Below are positions 34,636 through 45,199 of a DNA stretch of 64,000 nucleotides, piece after piece. The DNA comes from Ampullaceana balthica. Lineage: Eukaryota; Mollusca; Gastropoda; Lymnaeidae. The translations under genes and the position numbers were made by a program. Location of the stretch: assembly GCA_944989445.1 (NCBI GenBank), contig CALYLW010001186.1:182655-246654 (forward strand), written 5' to 3'. The notes below the pieces were generated by a model. The model made no database searches and had not been told where the DNA came from. It saw only the letters and a program-made list of their open reading frames with translations. Each line of letters opens with the position of its first letter. Positions within the stretch are counted from its first letter, which is position 1.

Positions 34636-35020
34636 ATTGTTTGTTATGTACAATTGGTGTTTATGTGCAATGTGTGTTTGTTATGTACAATGTGTGTTTG
34701 TTATGTACATGTGTGTTTGTTATGTGCAATGTGTGTTTGTTATGTACAATGTGTGTTTGCTATGTACAATGTGTGTTTGTTACGTACAATGTGTGTTTTT
34801 ATGTACAATGTGTGTTTGTTACTTACAATGTATGTTTGTTATGTACAATGTGTGTTTGTTATGTACAATGTGTGTTTCTTATGTACATTGTGTGTTTGTT
34901 ATGTACAATGTGTGTTTCTTATGTACATTGTGTGTATGTTATGTACAATGTGTGTTTATTATGTACAATGTGTGTTTGTTATGTACAATTTGTGTTTGTT
35001 ACTTACAATATGTCTTTGAA
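34636..35020. repeat. 20-bp minisatellite, about 19 copies
   Basis: The unit is TTTGTTATGTACAATGTGTG. It has no stop codon in any of the three plus-strand frames, so three overlapping Cys-rich frames of 121-144 residues run through it. These are by-products. Confidence 0.93.
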
Positions 35021-35149
35021 CAAAATGTGACTATTTACAGAAATAATGAATCTCAATTTTTATTAAACTAGAGATAACTAGTCGAAAGTGTTGGGATTTT
35101 TTTGATTTGAGTTCAATATAAAATTATTGCTGTAAAAATTAATATTTGT

Positions 35150-35527
35150 TTAAGATAATTAAAAAAACAATAGATTCAAAAAGGAATAATTCTTTATTTA
35201 GTTCAAAATTTCTTTAATAACAATGTCTCTTGTAAATATTATCCAGTTCTTTAGCGCCACCTAACAGCAATATAAAACAAAATCGATCGCAGCACCACCT
35301 AACAGCATTACAGCCATACATACAACGGGAATTATGTATTTTATTTAAGATAATTAAAAAAACAATAGATTCAAAAAAGGAATAATTATTTAGTTCAAAA
35401 TTTCTTTAATAACAATGTTTCTTGTAAATATTATCGAGTTCTTTAGCGCCACCTAACAGCAATATAAATCAAAATCGATTGCAGCACCACCTCACAGCAT
35501 TACATCCATACAGACAGCGGGAATGAT
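35150..35527. repeat. Tandem duplication of a ~190-bp block
   Basis: TAATTAAAAAAACAATAGATTC, TTCTTTAGCGCCACCTAACA and AATCGATCGCAGCACCACCT appear twice in order, the second copy from about 35,340 with a few changes. Not seen elsewhere in the window. Confidence 0.85.
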
Positions 35528-35548
35528 TATTATTTAATATCATATATG

Positions 35549-35626
35549 GAGAGAGAGAGAGAGAGAGAGAGTAAAAAAGTAAATTGTGAGAGAGAAAGAG
35601 AGAGAGAGAGTAAAAAAGTAAATTGT

Positions 35627-35660
<34 letters not shown>

Positions 35661-35661
35661 T
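35549..35661. repeat. (GA)n microsatellite with duplicated interruption
   Basis: GA runs separated twice by TAAAAAAGTAAATTGTG. Confidence 0.92.
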
Positions 35662-36755
35662 GGGATTAAATCAGTCTCCATTACTTTCATAGATTATTCA
35701 AATATGTGTCTATGTCAGTGGGCGTTGATTTGTTTTTATAATCTCTAGAAAATTACCGTAAATGAGATGTATTCGATAAATAAATCTTCACATCAATAAA
35801 ATATTATTATTAAAAGACACACATGTCATCCAAAGACATTTTGTAATCGTATTAATTATAGAAACAAATATGTTTTTTATGATAAAGAACATTGAAATTC
35901 TTCTTACCAAACAACTGTGTATTGCCACTTCTAATGTTTATTTTTTTATAGTTGTATTTAACGTCAGCGTTAGTGTTGTCTGTATGTCTGTAAGATTTGT
36001 CTGATTAATGTTGTCTGTCATTATCATAGTGATAGTCAGTGTTATTTTCCTAGTTAAATCTATCATAAATTATTTTTAAAAAATCGTTTATCATATTTAA
36101 ATGGAAATGTAATCATTGATTGCCCCAAGTTCGAATTCAGATATACATAAAAGGGACATTTACAAATTAAAAGACTTTCTCTTGTCATATCTGACGCACA
36201 ATAAAATTGTACTTTCCATGAACCCCGCACTAAAAAGCACTGCTATCGACATACATAAAATGCGATTGTAATTGAGACAACTTAAGCGTCTAGATTAATG
36301 AGTATGTTTATAATATTATTTTCTTTAACTTCTGTGAAATTGCAATCTACAAGTCTATGCGACATTGTATTACATATTTGTATTGTTTACACTTTGTATT
36401 CCATCTAATAAATGTTATGTATAGAAATATTTAATTTGTAGACAAAATATATTTTCATAATCCTAGTTATTTTAAACTAAGCAAACTATGACTTTAATAC
36501 ATTTACTGTCATGTATTACCATGCGAAATTGACGCATTGTAATTGCTGTTTATGATCTTTGAAAGAACTATATATTTATCCAAGTGGTAAGCCACTTGAC
36601 TTCGACCCCGTTAATACGGGATGACATTTCTATGAATTGCTAGGATTCGCCTCTCACCACTGTAGACCTTGTTCTATTTAAACAATTTCTTGTCACTATT
36701 TCATCATGTTCGTGATAAATAAATAAATTATATATATATACATTTGTTTGGAATG
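35662..36755. other. AT-rich DNA, no gene seen
   Basis: No recognisable coding, RNA or repeat structure beyond a short (TA)n run near 36,728. Confidence 0.45.
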
Positions 36756-36769
36756 CGGATATTAACGAT

Positions 36770-37515
36770 TAATTTTCCGATTTAATCGTTAAAACATTTT
36801 AACAATTAAATTATTTTTAACTATTAATCGACCCATCACTTACAAATTATTGGAAGTCAAAAGATTTTTAAAAAACGGCCGATAAATAATAATAAATTTC
36901 CTGACGATTTACACGAAAATTGTGGTTTTAAACTATTGATTGACGTGAATGTTCAAAATGTTGATAAATTTTATTTTATCCATTGTGAGAAATCTTTTGC
37001 CTACCATGGTTCTAACACTTCACCTATTTATCAAACAAAATGAAAAGCGTATTAATGTAATGGCATTAATGGATAATGACTCAGAGACAGAAAATGACGA
37101 CAGCTCTTCTGATGAATTACTGCGTTACAAAATGGAGATGAAAGTTCCTGAATCCATTAACCCTCTACAATGGTGGAAACTTAATGAACACCGATATCCG
37201 ATAATGTCATTCCTTGCCAAGACCGTTTTGTGCATACCAGTTACCTCAGTTCCATGTGAATGATTTTTCAGCTTGGCTGGTTATATTGTCAATTAGACTT
37301 GACCCAAATAATGTCAACACACTTGTCTTTTTGCGTGGTTGGTTAAAAGATGACATATAAAGGAGACATTCCAGTGTTATTTAGATTTTCAACCAGAACG
37401 TTTAATAAGTGTTACTTATTACATCTTAAATTTTAATTTTTAGCTTTAATCGAAATTAACGATTGATTAATCGTTAATTTTTAAAAAATTAAATTTAAAT
37501 TAATCGTTAACAGAC
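36770..37515 (+). mobile_element. hAT element relic with ATTAACGATTAAT-like ends
   Basis: A degenerate hAT transposase 3' end lies between two AT-rich blocks that both contain TTAACGATTAATT or its reverse (about 36,772-36,800 and 37,445-37,510). These may be subterminal inverted repeats. No exact terminal repeat or 8-bp target duplication is identified, so the boundaries are approximate. Confidence 0.5.
36949..37370 (+). pseudogene. hAT transposase C-terminal dimerisation domain, inactivated
   Basis: The frame carries an acidic linker ([17 protein letters not shown]) followed by [20 protein letters not shown] and IPVTSVPCE, the classic hAT C-terminal (Dimer_Tnp_hAT) signature of NPLxWW, then RYP, then IPxTSVPxER. 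At 37,261 a TGA stands where the family has an Arg codon (CGA-to-TGA transition). The frame then reads FFSLAGYIVN, and after a frameshift near 37,295 continues as RLDPNNVNTLVFLRGW until about 37,365. The N-terminal BED finger and DDE catalytic domain are missing. It is a 3'-end relic, most like Tip100/ZBED-type hATs. Confidence 0.85.

Positions 37516-37518
<3 letters not shown>

Positions 37519-37560
<42 letters not shown>
37519..37560. repeat. (AT)n(GT)n microsatellite
   Basis: About 28 bp of TA repeats followed by GTGTGTGTGTGT. Confidence 0.9.
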
Positions 37561-37562
37561 TA

Positions 37563-37692
37563 CAGGCAAAGTGTGAAATTCAGGCATTCTATAGAATGCC
37601 TAGGCAATGTATAGAATGCCTGATGGTGTCAGGCAAAGTATGAAATGATTGCTATTTCATACATTGCCTAGGCATTCTATAGAATGCCGAGT
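37563..37692. repeat. Palindromic cluster (AGGCATTCTATAGAATGCCT)
   Basis: A perfect 20-bp palindrome lies at 37,582-37,601 and again, one base short, at 37,670-37,689. Half copies (ATAGAATGCCT, AGGCAATGTA, CATTGCCTAGG) and GGCAAAGTRTGAAAT lie between them. Strong hairpin or cruciform potential. Confidence 0.85.
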
Positions 37693-38017
37693 TGTCTTCC
37701 GGCAAATTATGTAATTGTTCTACCCCTGTTTTTTTTTCCAGCAACTGATGTTGGCGGTGGCGCTTTGGTCGTTGTATGATGATGGCGATCGAAGCCTGTG
37801 AGTGTTGAAAGTTATTGTAAGACAGCGTTTAGCTGGTACAAGGTTCCACTACCAAATCAAAGAAAATATTGCAAAAATTCTTCTCACAATGTCAGTTTAT
37901 AATATATCATCCGGCTGAGATTTTACAGACGCTCTCCCATAACGTTTCCCCTTGGATTGCTGTGTGACCATTTCGGAAGAGAATGTAGTGCTAGGTCAGG
38001 AATCAAACTATGTTGAC
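37693..38017. other. Possible 5' part of the integrase-like relic
   Basis: Upstream of 38,018 one frame reads DCCVTISEENVVLGQESNYV in line with the following fragment (about 37,958-38,017), preceded by a stop. A pyrimidine-rich ATTTTACAG near 37,920 could be an old splice acceptor. Nothing else is recognised. Confidence 0.3.
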
Positions 38018-38355
38018 ATGCAACGACGGTTCTACGATGAGTTATCTAAAGCAAGAGCTAATGCTGTTAAAACAACATTTTCTTAAACCGAAACTGTAAC
38101 CAAAAGGTTGTGGACGATGTTAAAATAGCTAAGACCACCATTAAGCAAGAACCACGGGACGATTGTCTGGTGAAACACGATGATGTCATGATGGTGGAAA
38201 ATAAGAGTAAGTTGATCTACACTCTTAAAGAAGGTGTGAGTGCCATTCTGATTGACGTCGCGGACTCCGAGATATATGATGCACCTCAGAAAGCCCATTT
38301 GGCCATTAGATATGGAGGACGGGACAGAATGTTAAAAGAAGTTTCACAAAAATAC
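38018..38355 (+). pseudogene. KRBA2-like / Ginger-type integrase fragment (N-terminal region), broken
   Basis: Two frames join into one relic. The first (38,018-38,086) starts MQRRFYDELSKARANAVK and ends at TAA. After a frameshift around 38,085-38,100 the second reads DDVKIAKTTIKQEPRD, then KYD-like KHDDVMMVENKSKLI and AHLAIRYGGRDRMLKEVSQKY. The order 'DDVK.AK - R - K.D.......LI - AHLA..GGR.RM.KE....KY' is the region upstream of and entering the integrase zinc-binding (HHCC) domain in KRAB-A-domain-containing protein 2-like proteins, which derive from Ginger/gypsy-type integrases. The Cys pair and the catalytic DDE core are absent. Codon use is less AT-biased than the surroundings, fitting former coding sequence. 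Confidence 0.6.
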
Positions 38356-38430
38356 ATTTTACTTATTCTACTTATATTATATATTTTTAATATGAGACAT
38401 TTTCACAGCAAAACTGACTGTTGGATATAA

Positions 38431-40694
38431 AGTTTTTGTTACAAAATTGCAGGTAAGACAGCATTGTAAGTGACATGTAAATTCAGCAACTTCGTGTTTT
38501 GCTTGTAAAGTTTAAGAAAATGTGTCTCCTAGCTCTAAAAATAGACAATGACGTAGTGTGCTATGACGTTTTCCTGTCTTATATTGCGACAACCCTATTA
38601 CGTGTCACATAAAGGGCCGTTTAAGAGACGAAGCAGATGATACATGTGTTGGTTGATTTTATTTTTTTATATTTTTTTTAATGCTGTACAAATAAATTAT
38701 AAATATATTTCTTTCAGATTATGTAGCGTAGTGTTAAATTATAGGATTATATTGCTTTATATTTAACAATGTTATAACATAGGTATGTTATTATTTATTT
38801 ATCTTGTTAACTCATTTATATTATAGCGCAGTTCTTCAGCTCACGCCTGGCTCATTGCGCTTTACAGATATTGCCAAAAACTAGAGAAAACACATTGCAA
38901 TCTTCGTAAACATAGTTACAGACGTTACACAAGCAACACTATATAAAATGTTCAGACATGGTCATGGACTGTGGACACATCCCCGTCATAGACGGATAGT
39001 TTATGGAGTGAGATCAGCGCACGTCATCGCTTGTCAGACGTAAGAGGTGTCCTTGACTAAAAGAATGTATGTAACATAGTCACAGTGTTACTCTGGTGTG
39101 GCTCAAGAGGCCGACCGTTGTAAGTGTCTATAAGAAAAAATGACTGCCTATACTTTTCATAGCTTCCTCTGCAGGTGTGCCTCTGGTAAACGCCCCCCTT
39201 CAAGATAACGATACTACAGGGATGAGACTGCATGCAGTAGTACGTACAAGGAAATCAATATTACGAGGGATTAGGCAGTCTGAAGGAATTGGACAACGAA
39301 ACAATTCATTTTTTAATCAAATAACTTTTATTATAACTAACTTTATTGTTTAAAAAATTAGTGGAGAAGATGTTTTCAAATGTCGAATGCATTTTAGTTT
39401 TATACATCCAGTTAAATATTAAATTTTTCAAAGTTTAAGCGCATGTTTTATAGACATAAAGAAAACATGTCTTTAGAAAATTATAAATGAGGAGAGGAAA
39501 AATTGACAAATCCATGTTTTCTAAGATAGGATGAAATCCGATGCATTAAATACTTGTATAATTTCAAATATTAAATATCTGAACGATCTACAAACTGAGC
39601 TGAACTAATGACGTCATTTACCATAATTGAGTTGTAGCGAGGCACATTTGATACAAAGAAATTGAATTCATTTTATTTTTAATTAATTTTTAAAACTTTA
39701 TTAAAATGTCATTGTTGATTGTGTATTTTGTGAAAATGAAAACGTATCTTATTATTATTTTACGTCTTATTCCGTTAGTCTTCTTGTTTTTTATATTGCA
39801 ATGTTGTTTATACCCCAAATACATAAATTATGCATAAGTTCGATGAAATCAAAGGGAAATATTAGTTTTTCGTAACATATTGCTTTAGTTGTCTAGGGGT
39901 TAAATAAAAAGTACGTGTATTTTCAATGTTATTGATACAGCATTTTTTTTGACAATAAAAGTGTAAAATGGATTGTGTATGTTATCCAAATAATATCGCA
40001 CATATATATATTATTCTCAGTCTTATTGCGTTAGTTCTCTTGTTCTTATAATATTTTAAAATGTAGTATAAACCAAAAAAATATAAAATTAATACGTTGA
40101 ATAAAATTAAGGGAAATAATTCGTTTTAAAATAAAATAATGCAAATGTCTAAGTGTTAAATAAATAATACATGTATTTATTTATTTAAGTAATAAAATAA
40201 AGTTTTATATTATATTTTACGAAAGAAATCCTGAATATCTTTCCTGATTAACAATGCCTTTATTTTGTTTATAAATGCTTTATTAACTTGGCTAAAACTA
40301 TGTATTTCCAAAATTATTACATATTTATCTGTCGTGCTAACTTATCCCTACTTTAGGCTTCACAGTGTACATATACATGAAAGACAGTTCTGAGTGTAAG
40401 ACACTTTTATTCGTTCCTTTAATTAGGAAATCGTTAGACATTAGTAGCAGTGTTGCCAGCGCTAGGTTTTACAACTTACATCTAGGTTATTTTGACCTTG
40501 TCTAGGTTTTTTTATTTTAAAATAGCCAATGCCTAGGTCTTTCTTTTAAAAAAAAGTAAATAAAAGATGTTAAAGTACAAAAATTAATAAACATGTGCGA
40601 TTAATATCCTAAATAAAGTCGATTTTTCAAAAATAGAATTAAGCATTTGATGGCAACAGTTTTTTCAGGCGCTCTTTCATGTTACAGTATAATG
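38431..40694. other. AT-rich DNA, no gene seen
   Basis: No coding signature. Near 38,823-38,875 TTATAGCGCAGTTCTTCAGC and TCATTGCGCTTTACAG resemble the ends of dispersed SINE-like repeats. A GC-richer patch at 38,935-39,300 is unexplained. Confidence 0.4.
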
Positions 40695-43600
40695 TACTAG
40701 AAAAATACCCGCACTTTGTAGCGGGAGTGTGCTGACCCTTTATCCAAGTATTAGTTGCTGGTTATTACAATTTTTATTTGCCAAGTTAAATTTCAGATAC
40801 ATCTATTTAGTTAAAATCTTATGAGAAACAGAGATATGCCATTTTACCGCGTGAGTTGTTTTCACTGAATGCAGTGCCTTTTAACATAACCTTACTATTT
40901 AAAAGATATGATTTATTAAATAATGATTCTTGCCGACCATAATAACTAAATTTACAATTTCATTCCCACTTGTACAAAATTAAAATAACTTATAGGTTTT
41001 CCGAAAGAGCTATATCACCCTCCTCACTCAAAAATTTAATATATAATTTTGAAACTGCATCGTATCACAATGGTAAGTTATATAATATTTGTAACCACGT
41101 CTCTGAGATAAAGAACATGTGGCACTATCCCTTTAAAATGCAAAAGCTAAGTGACTTATAGCGCAAATAAACAAAATTATATATGTTCTTTCTAAAATAC
41201 TTTTTAAAAAAACCGGTGGTATTAAAATGATATAAAAAAATGTGCACACCATATTTAGACAATATAGAAAGCTGGCCGCATAAAATAAAGTCTTGTTATA
41301 AAGTAAATGTACTGGACCAAAATAACTCCTCCTTTTGACGTATTCATAATTGTTGTAACAGGGAAATAATATTTAACATTTTTTATGTCTCTATATTTTA
41401 CGATTTATATTTACTGTTTATAAGCAATGTGTATAAATTCAAAAAGGAATCTTTTTTTTTGTTCCCTATTTCGGATAAGGCATCATATTTTGTAAATTAT
41501 ATTCAATGCACACACACACACCATATTTTATATCTGAAAAATAAAATAAAAATGCATAAAATAAATATTTTATTTTTTATTTTTTTTTAAAAGGACACGC
41601 TTTTAACATAATCACTTCTTTTAGTTACGTCTCATATTTAAGGGATTTATAGTTAACATCTTTGTTTTTACAACTATTTTTTAAAACTTATAATAAAAAC
41701 TCTTTAAAATTCACGTCTGAAGCCCACACATCTTTTTTACCACTATTTTTTTATAAGCGCCCGCCCAACGTTTTATACAACGGTAACGTGTACACGTGGT
41801 GAACTCATGGATGTCAACAAAGCAGACTATAGATAAACTAAAAATGCAATAATTTCAAAACGGTACATTCGGGCGATCTGAAATTTTGATACAATGCATT
41901 GTCATCCAAGATCGATCTGTGGTAAAAAAATGTAGATCTCTACGACCATCAGAAGTGGTAGAATTTTACGTTTCAAGTTTTGAAGGAAGGATGGATGGAT
42001 GGATGGATGGGATGGATACAACATACAAACAATGTGACTTAAATAAAAGCGTGTAAAAAAAAAGATTCAACCGGCTATCAATATGTGCATCTTAAAAATG
42101 ATTAAATGGCAATTTTAGAAACGGCCTATGCTATTCTGATTACAAAGGAATGAACATAAAAACATATTCAATTCGCAATTCATATTAGTTAAGCGTTTTC
42201 AGGATCACTTAATTAAATTTAGTCAAATTTTGTTAATACGTTCGGTAGCGAAAGTTTATAATGTATAGTGTATATAAAACTTAAGAAAGATGTTTTCAAA
42301 TGTAAGTTTATTTGACATAAGCCATCACTTTCAACATAAAATAAACTCGCTACATCTATCGTTTTTAATTAAATGTTAAGTTATGAATTAAATTATAAAA
42401 AATCCCAATTTTATTCATTGCATGTAAAATATTAATACAATGCATCGTAAAAATAATTGAAGTAAAAAAATTTAAACGCATATGTAATATATAAAGCTCA
42501 GTTGATATTTTTATGTTTGTTTGTTTGTATCCATTAAAAAAAGGACACTGCTTTGTTGACATTTTTCCAAAAGATCCCTGCCACTGTCGTCACTAAATAA
42601 GCTCTTATATATTTACGACACTGCACCGTAGCACAATTGTAATTAATACAATATTTGCAACAGCGTCTATGAGATAAAGATAATAAAGATAAATAAAGAA
42701 ATTAGGCTATTTTCCTAATTTAAAAAAAACAAACAAAACAAATCAATTTTATGTTAAAAACGCATGTGAAACCATGACAATAATTGATTTTAAAAATGGC
42801 CTATGTTAATCCATCATCAAAGGAATGAACATAACATATTCAATTAGCAATACAAAACAATTAAGCGTTTTCAGGATCGCTTTATTTAGTTTAAGCTACT
42901 TATGTTAATAGGTCCGGTAGCCTAAGTTTAAATAGTATAAGTGTATAGGTTATGTAAAAAATAGTTTATGTAAAAGACAAACAAAATATAAATGTTATAT
43001 TAATAGGACACAGCTAAATTTAAGATGCGTACCGAAAATGTGCGCACGGTAATCAGGCGATAAAAGATTTTAGAACGCCCACCGCTAAAAATGAAGCCTT
43101 GAAAAAAATACTGACACAATTATTACATAAATAGGTTTTTATTAAATGTCGAGTTATGGAACAGAAAATAATTAAAACAAATTCGCATTTAAATTTAAAT
43201 GTGTAAACAATTAAATCTAATGCATCGTGTGGCAGTTGTAATTAATTATGTTTACGTGTCTATCTAATATATAGAAAGTAACAGTAAAGAAAATGACAAT
43301 TCTTTGTACTACACAGCTCAAATTATGAAGCGTACACGAAAATGTGCGCACCGTATTCAGACATTATAATATTTTTTGAATGCGCACGGCTGAAAATAAA
43401 GTATTTGGGAAAAAAACGTCACCAAAAGTAACTCGCTTTGAACGGCATTTGAACGTCCGCGTAAATTTGTTCAATACAGAAATGAGGTTAAATTTTTAAT
43501 TCTTTGTCTCTGCATTTTCTGATTATTTAATTTACGGCGTTCGGGCAAAAGGGACAATTACAAAAACAAACTTAAAACCACCTTCAGGGTAAAAGGAACC

Positions 43601-43735
43601 GTCCTGCCAAATTTGGTCCCCGTCCGTCATTTGGTTTTTCCGTGGCTGTCTAACAGAAAGTCGAAAAGTGAAACATACAAACATACAAACATCAACTGAG
43701 CTTTATATATTTGATATGTCTCTAGCCCGCGGAAT
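40695..43735 (-). repeat. Dispersed family A, copy 2 (inverted relative to 11.1-14.8 kb)
   Basis: Starts ACTAGAAAAATACCCGCACT and GTAGCGGGAGTGTGCTGACC. Then come CACGCGG-type ends inverted (40,848), AGGTTTTCCGAAAGAGCT (40,996), TGTGCACACCATATTTAGAC (41,241), TGTGCGCACGGTAATCAGGC (43,040), TGTGCGCACCGTATTCAGAC (43,343), AAGGAACCGTCCTGCCAAAT (43,595) and CAACTGAGCTTTATAT (43,692). A nested second monomer start (AAAGCTCAGTTGATATTT) at about 42,493 shows the copy is composite. Short open frames inside it are chance frames. Confidence 0.85.
41985..42012. repeat. (GGAT)n microsatellite
   Basis: About six GGAT units inside dispersed family A. Confidence 0.9.
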
Positions 43736-43773
43736 TCAAAAGGTGGCGCTGCTGTGGTGCCATCTGTCTAAAG

Positions 43774-45165
43774 CAGAGGTTCCCATTTCCGTGCCCGCGG
43801 GCACCATGGCGCATGCGGAACGATTCGTATGTGCCCGCCACAGAGACATAATTTTTTCATAAACATTAATTAAAAATGTGAATTATATTTATTCATTTGT
43901 TAGAATTTTAATTTTTTTTAGGCCTAAGTTTATAAAATATGTTTGTATGTTTGCGATATTGTATGTATGAGTGGTTCCTTTGCTGACAGTACTTGTCGCA
44001 ACTTGTATAGCGGCGAGCCAGACTATACTCCTCACGCTAGCCTGGACCCCCTCCTGGAACAAGGAGTGATGTGCAAATAGCATTCCCCACCTGGATCCGC
44101 GTTGTTGTCAGTGCCTAAAAAACATAATGTTGAACGACACTTTCAGACAATTCATGCCACTTTTGATGTGAATTATCCACTTAAATCTGAAGTAACAAAC
44201 AGTTATCAGTTATGGTGAGAATGGTATTTAGTAACTTCACAGTAGAAGAGGTTAAGTTACAAATATTACCTATGAAAGGACAGACAAGGGACGAGGATAT
44301 TTATAATACATTCAGAACATACGCAATGTCAATAAATATGTTTTTGCACAAGCTGTCTGTGATAACCACCGATGGGGCACCAGCAATGGCAGGTAAAAAC
44401 AAAGGATTTATTGCCCTCTGCAAGAAGGATGAATCATTTTCAAACGTTATGAATGTCCTATCACTGTATTATCCACCAGGAAGCTCTGTGTTGTAAAATA
44501 TTGCCATTTGAACACGTTATGAAAATAGTTACAAAAATTATCAATTCTATTCAAGCAGCTCATTTGCAAGATCGACTTTTCAAGGCTCTGTTAGAAGATA
44601 CTGAAGATAGGGAACATGAGATCTTATTCTGCACACTGAAGTACGTTGGCTCAGTAAAGGAAAGGTCCTTACAAGAGTTTTGAGTTTAATGGAAGAAATA
44701 AAAACATTTATAAACGATGAAAAGGAAAATTATGATGAACTAGCTGATTCACGCTGGTTGATTGATTTGGGATTTTTCACAGATATCATGGAAAAATTGA
44801 ATTCTTTAAATTTGGAGTTGCAGGGGAAAGACAAAAGCATAGGTGAAACGATAAGCTCTGTAAAGTCATTTAATGCTAAATTGAATCTGTTGATATCACT
44901 ATCACATCTGCAGATCAATTCTCTCGCGCATTTCCCACATATGAAGAAAATGCTATAGGTAACAACGAACTAAACGGGTCATTATTTATTAAGCATCTTC
45001 AAGTGTTAAAAAAACAGTTTGTAGAGATATTTTTGCAGTTTACACATATCGAGCCAATTGTGTCCTTCTGTATCAATCCTTTTACTTGCCAAATAAATGT
45101 AATGGAAATGGCCGCATGTATAGCAGATTTTGTTCAAGCAAAGACAGAAGAACTAGCGTTCTAGA
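43774..45165 (+). mobile_element. hAT transposon relic (GTF2IRD2/ZMYM-like), left end present
   Basis: Left end CAGAGGTTCCCATTTCCG at 43,774 fits the CAG-starting, GGTTCCCA-type terminal inverted repeats of many hAT elements. The degenerate transposase follows in the same orientation. No right-hand counterpart (GGGAACCTCTG) is visible, so the 3' end is lost; the boundary is set at the last coding remnant. Confidence 0.7.
44112..45165 (+). pseudogene. hAT-family transposase (GTF2IRD2/FAM200/ZMYM-like), multiply frameshifted
   Basis: Fragments in order: a BED-type zinc finger tail (VPKKHNVERHFQTIH) at about 44,112-44,160; DDE-domain pieces (ITTDGAPAMAGKNKGF) at about 44,355-44,410; CIIHQEALCCKILPFEHVMK at about 44,460-44,525; EVRWLSKGKVLTRV, reached by a frame change near 44,635; and SLMEEIKTFINDEKENYDEL, WLIDLGFFTDIMEKL, LAHFPHMKK up to 44,955. 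A last frame (FIKHLQVLKKQFVEIF, EPIVSFCINPF) ends at 45,165. At least three frameshifts are needed, and the region between the BED finger and the DDE domain is partly deleted. The TTDGAPAM segment includes a conserved Asp. The C-terminal hAT dimerisation motif is missing. Identity as hAT is firm; the host-gene-like name indicates resemblance only. Confidence 0.88.
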
Positions 45166-45199
45166 ACTAAACAATAACAAACAGTGAGATTGAATTACA

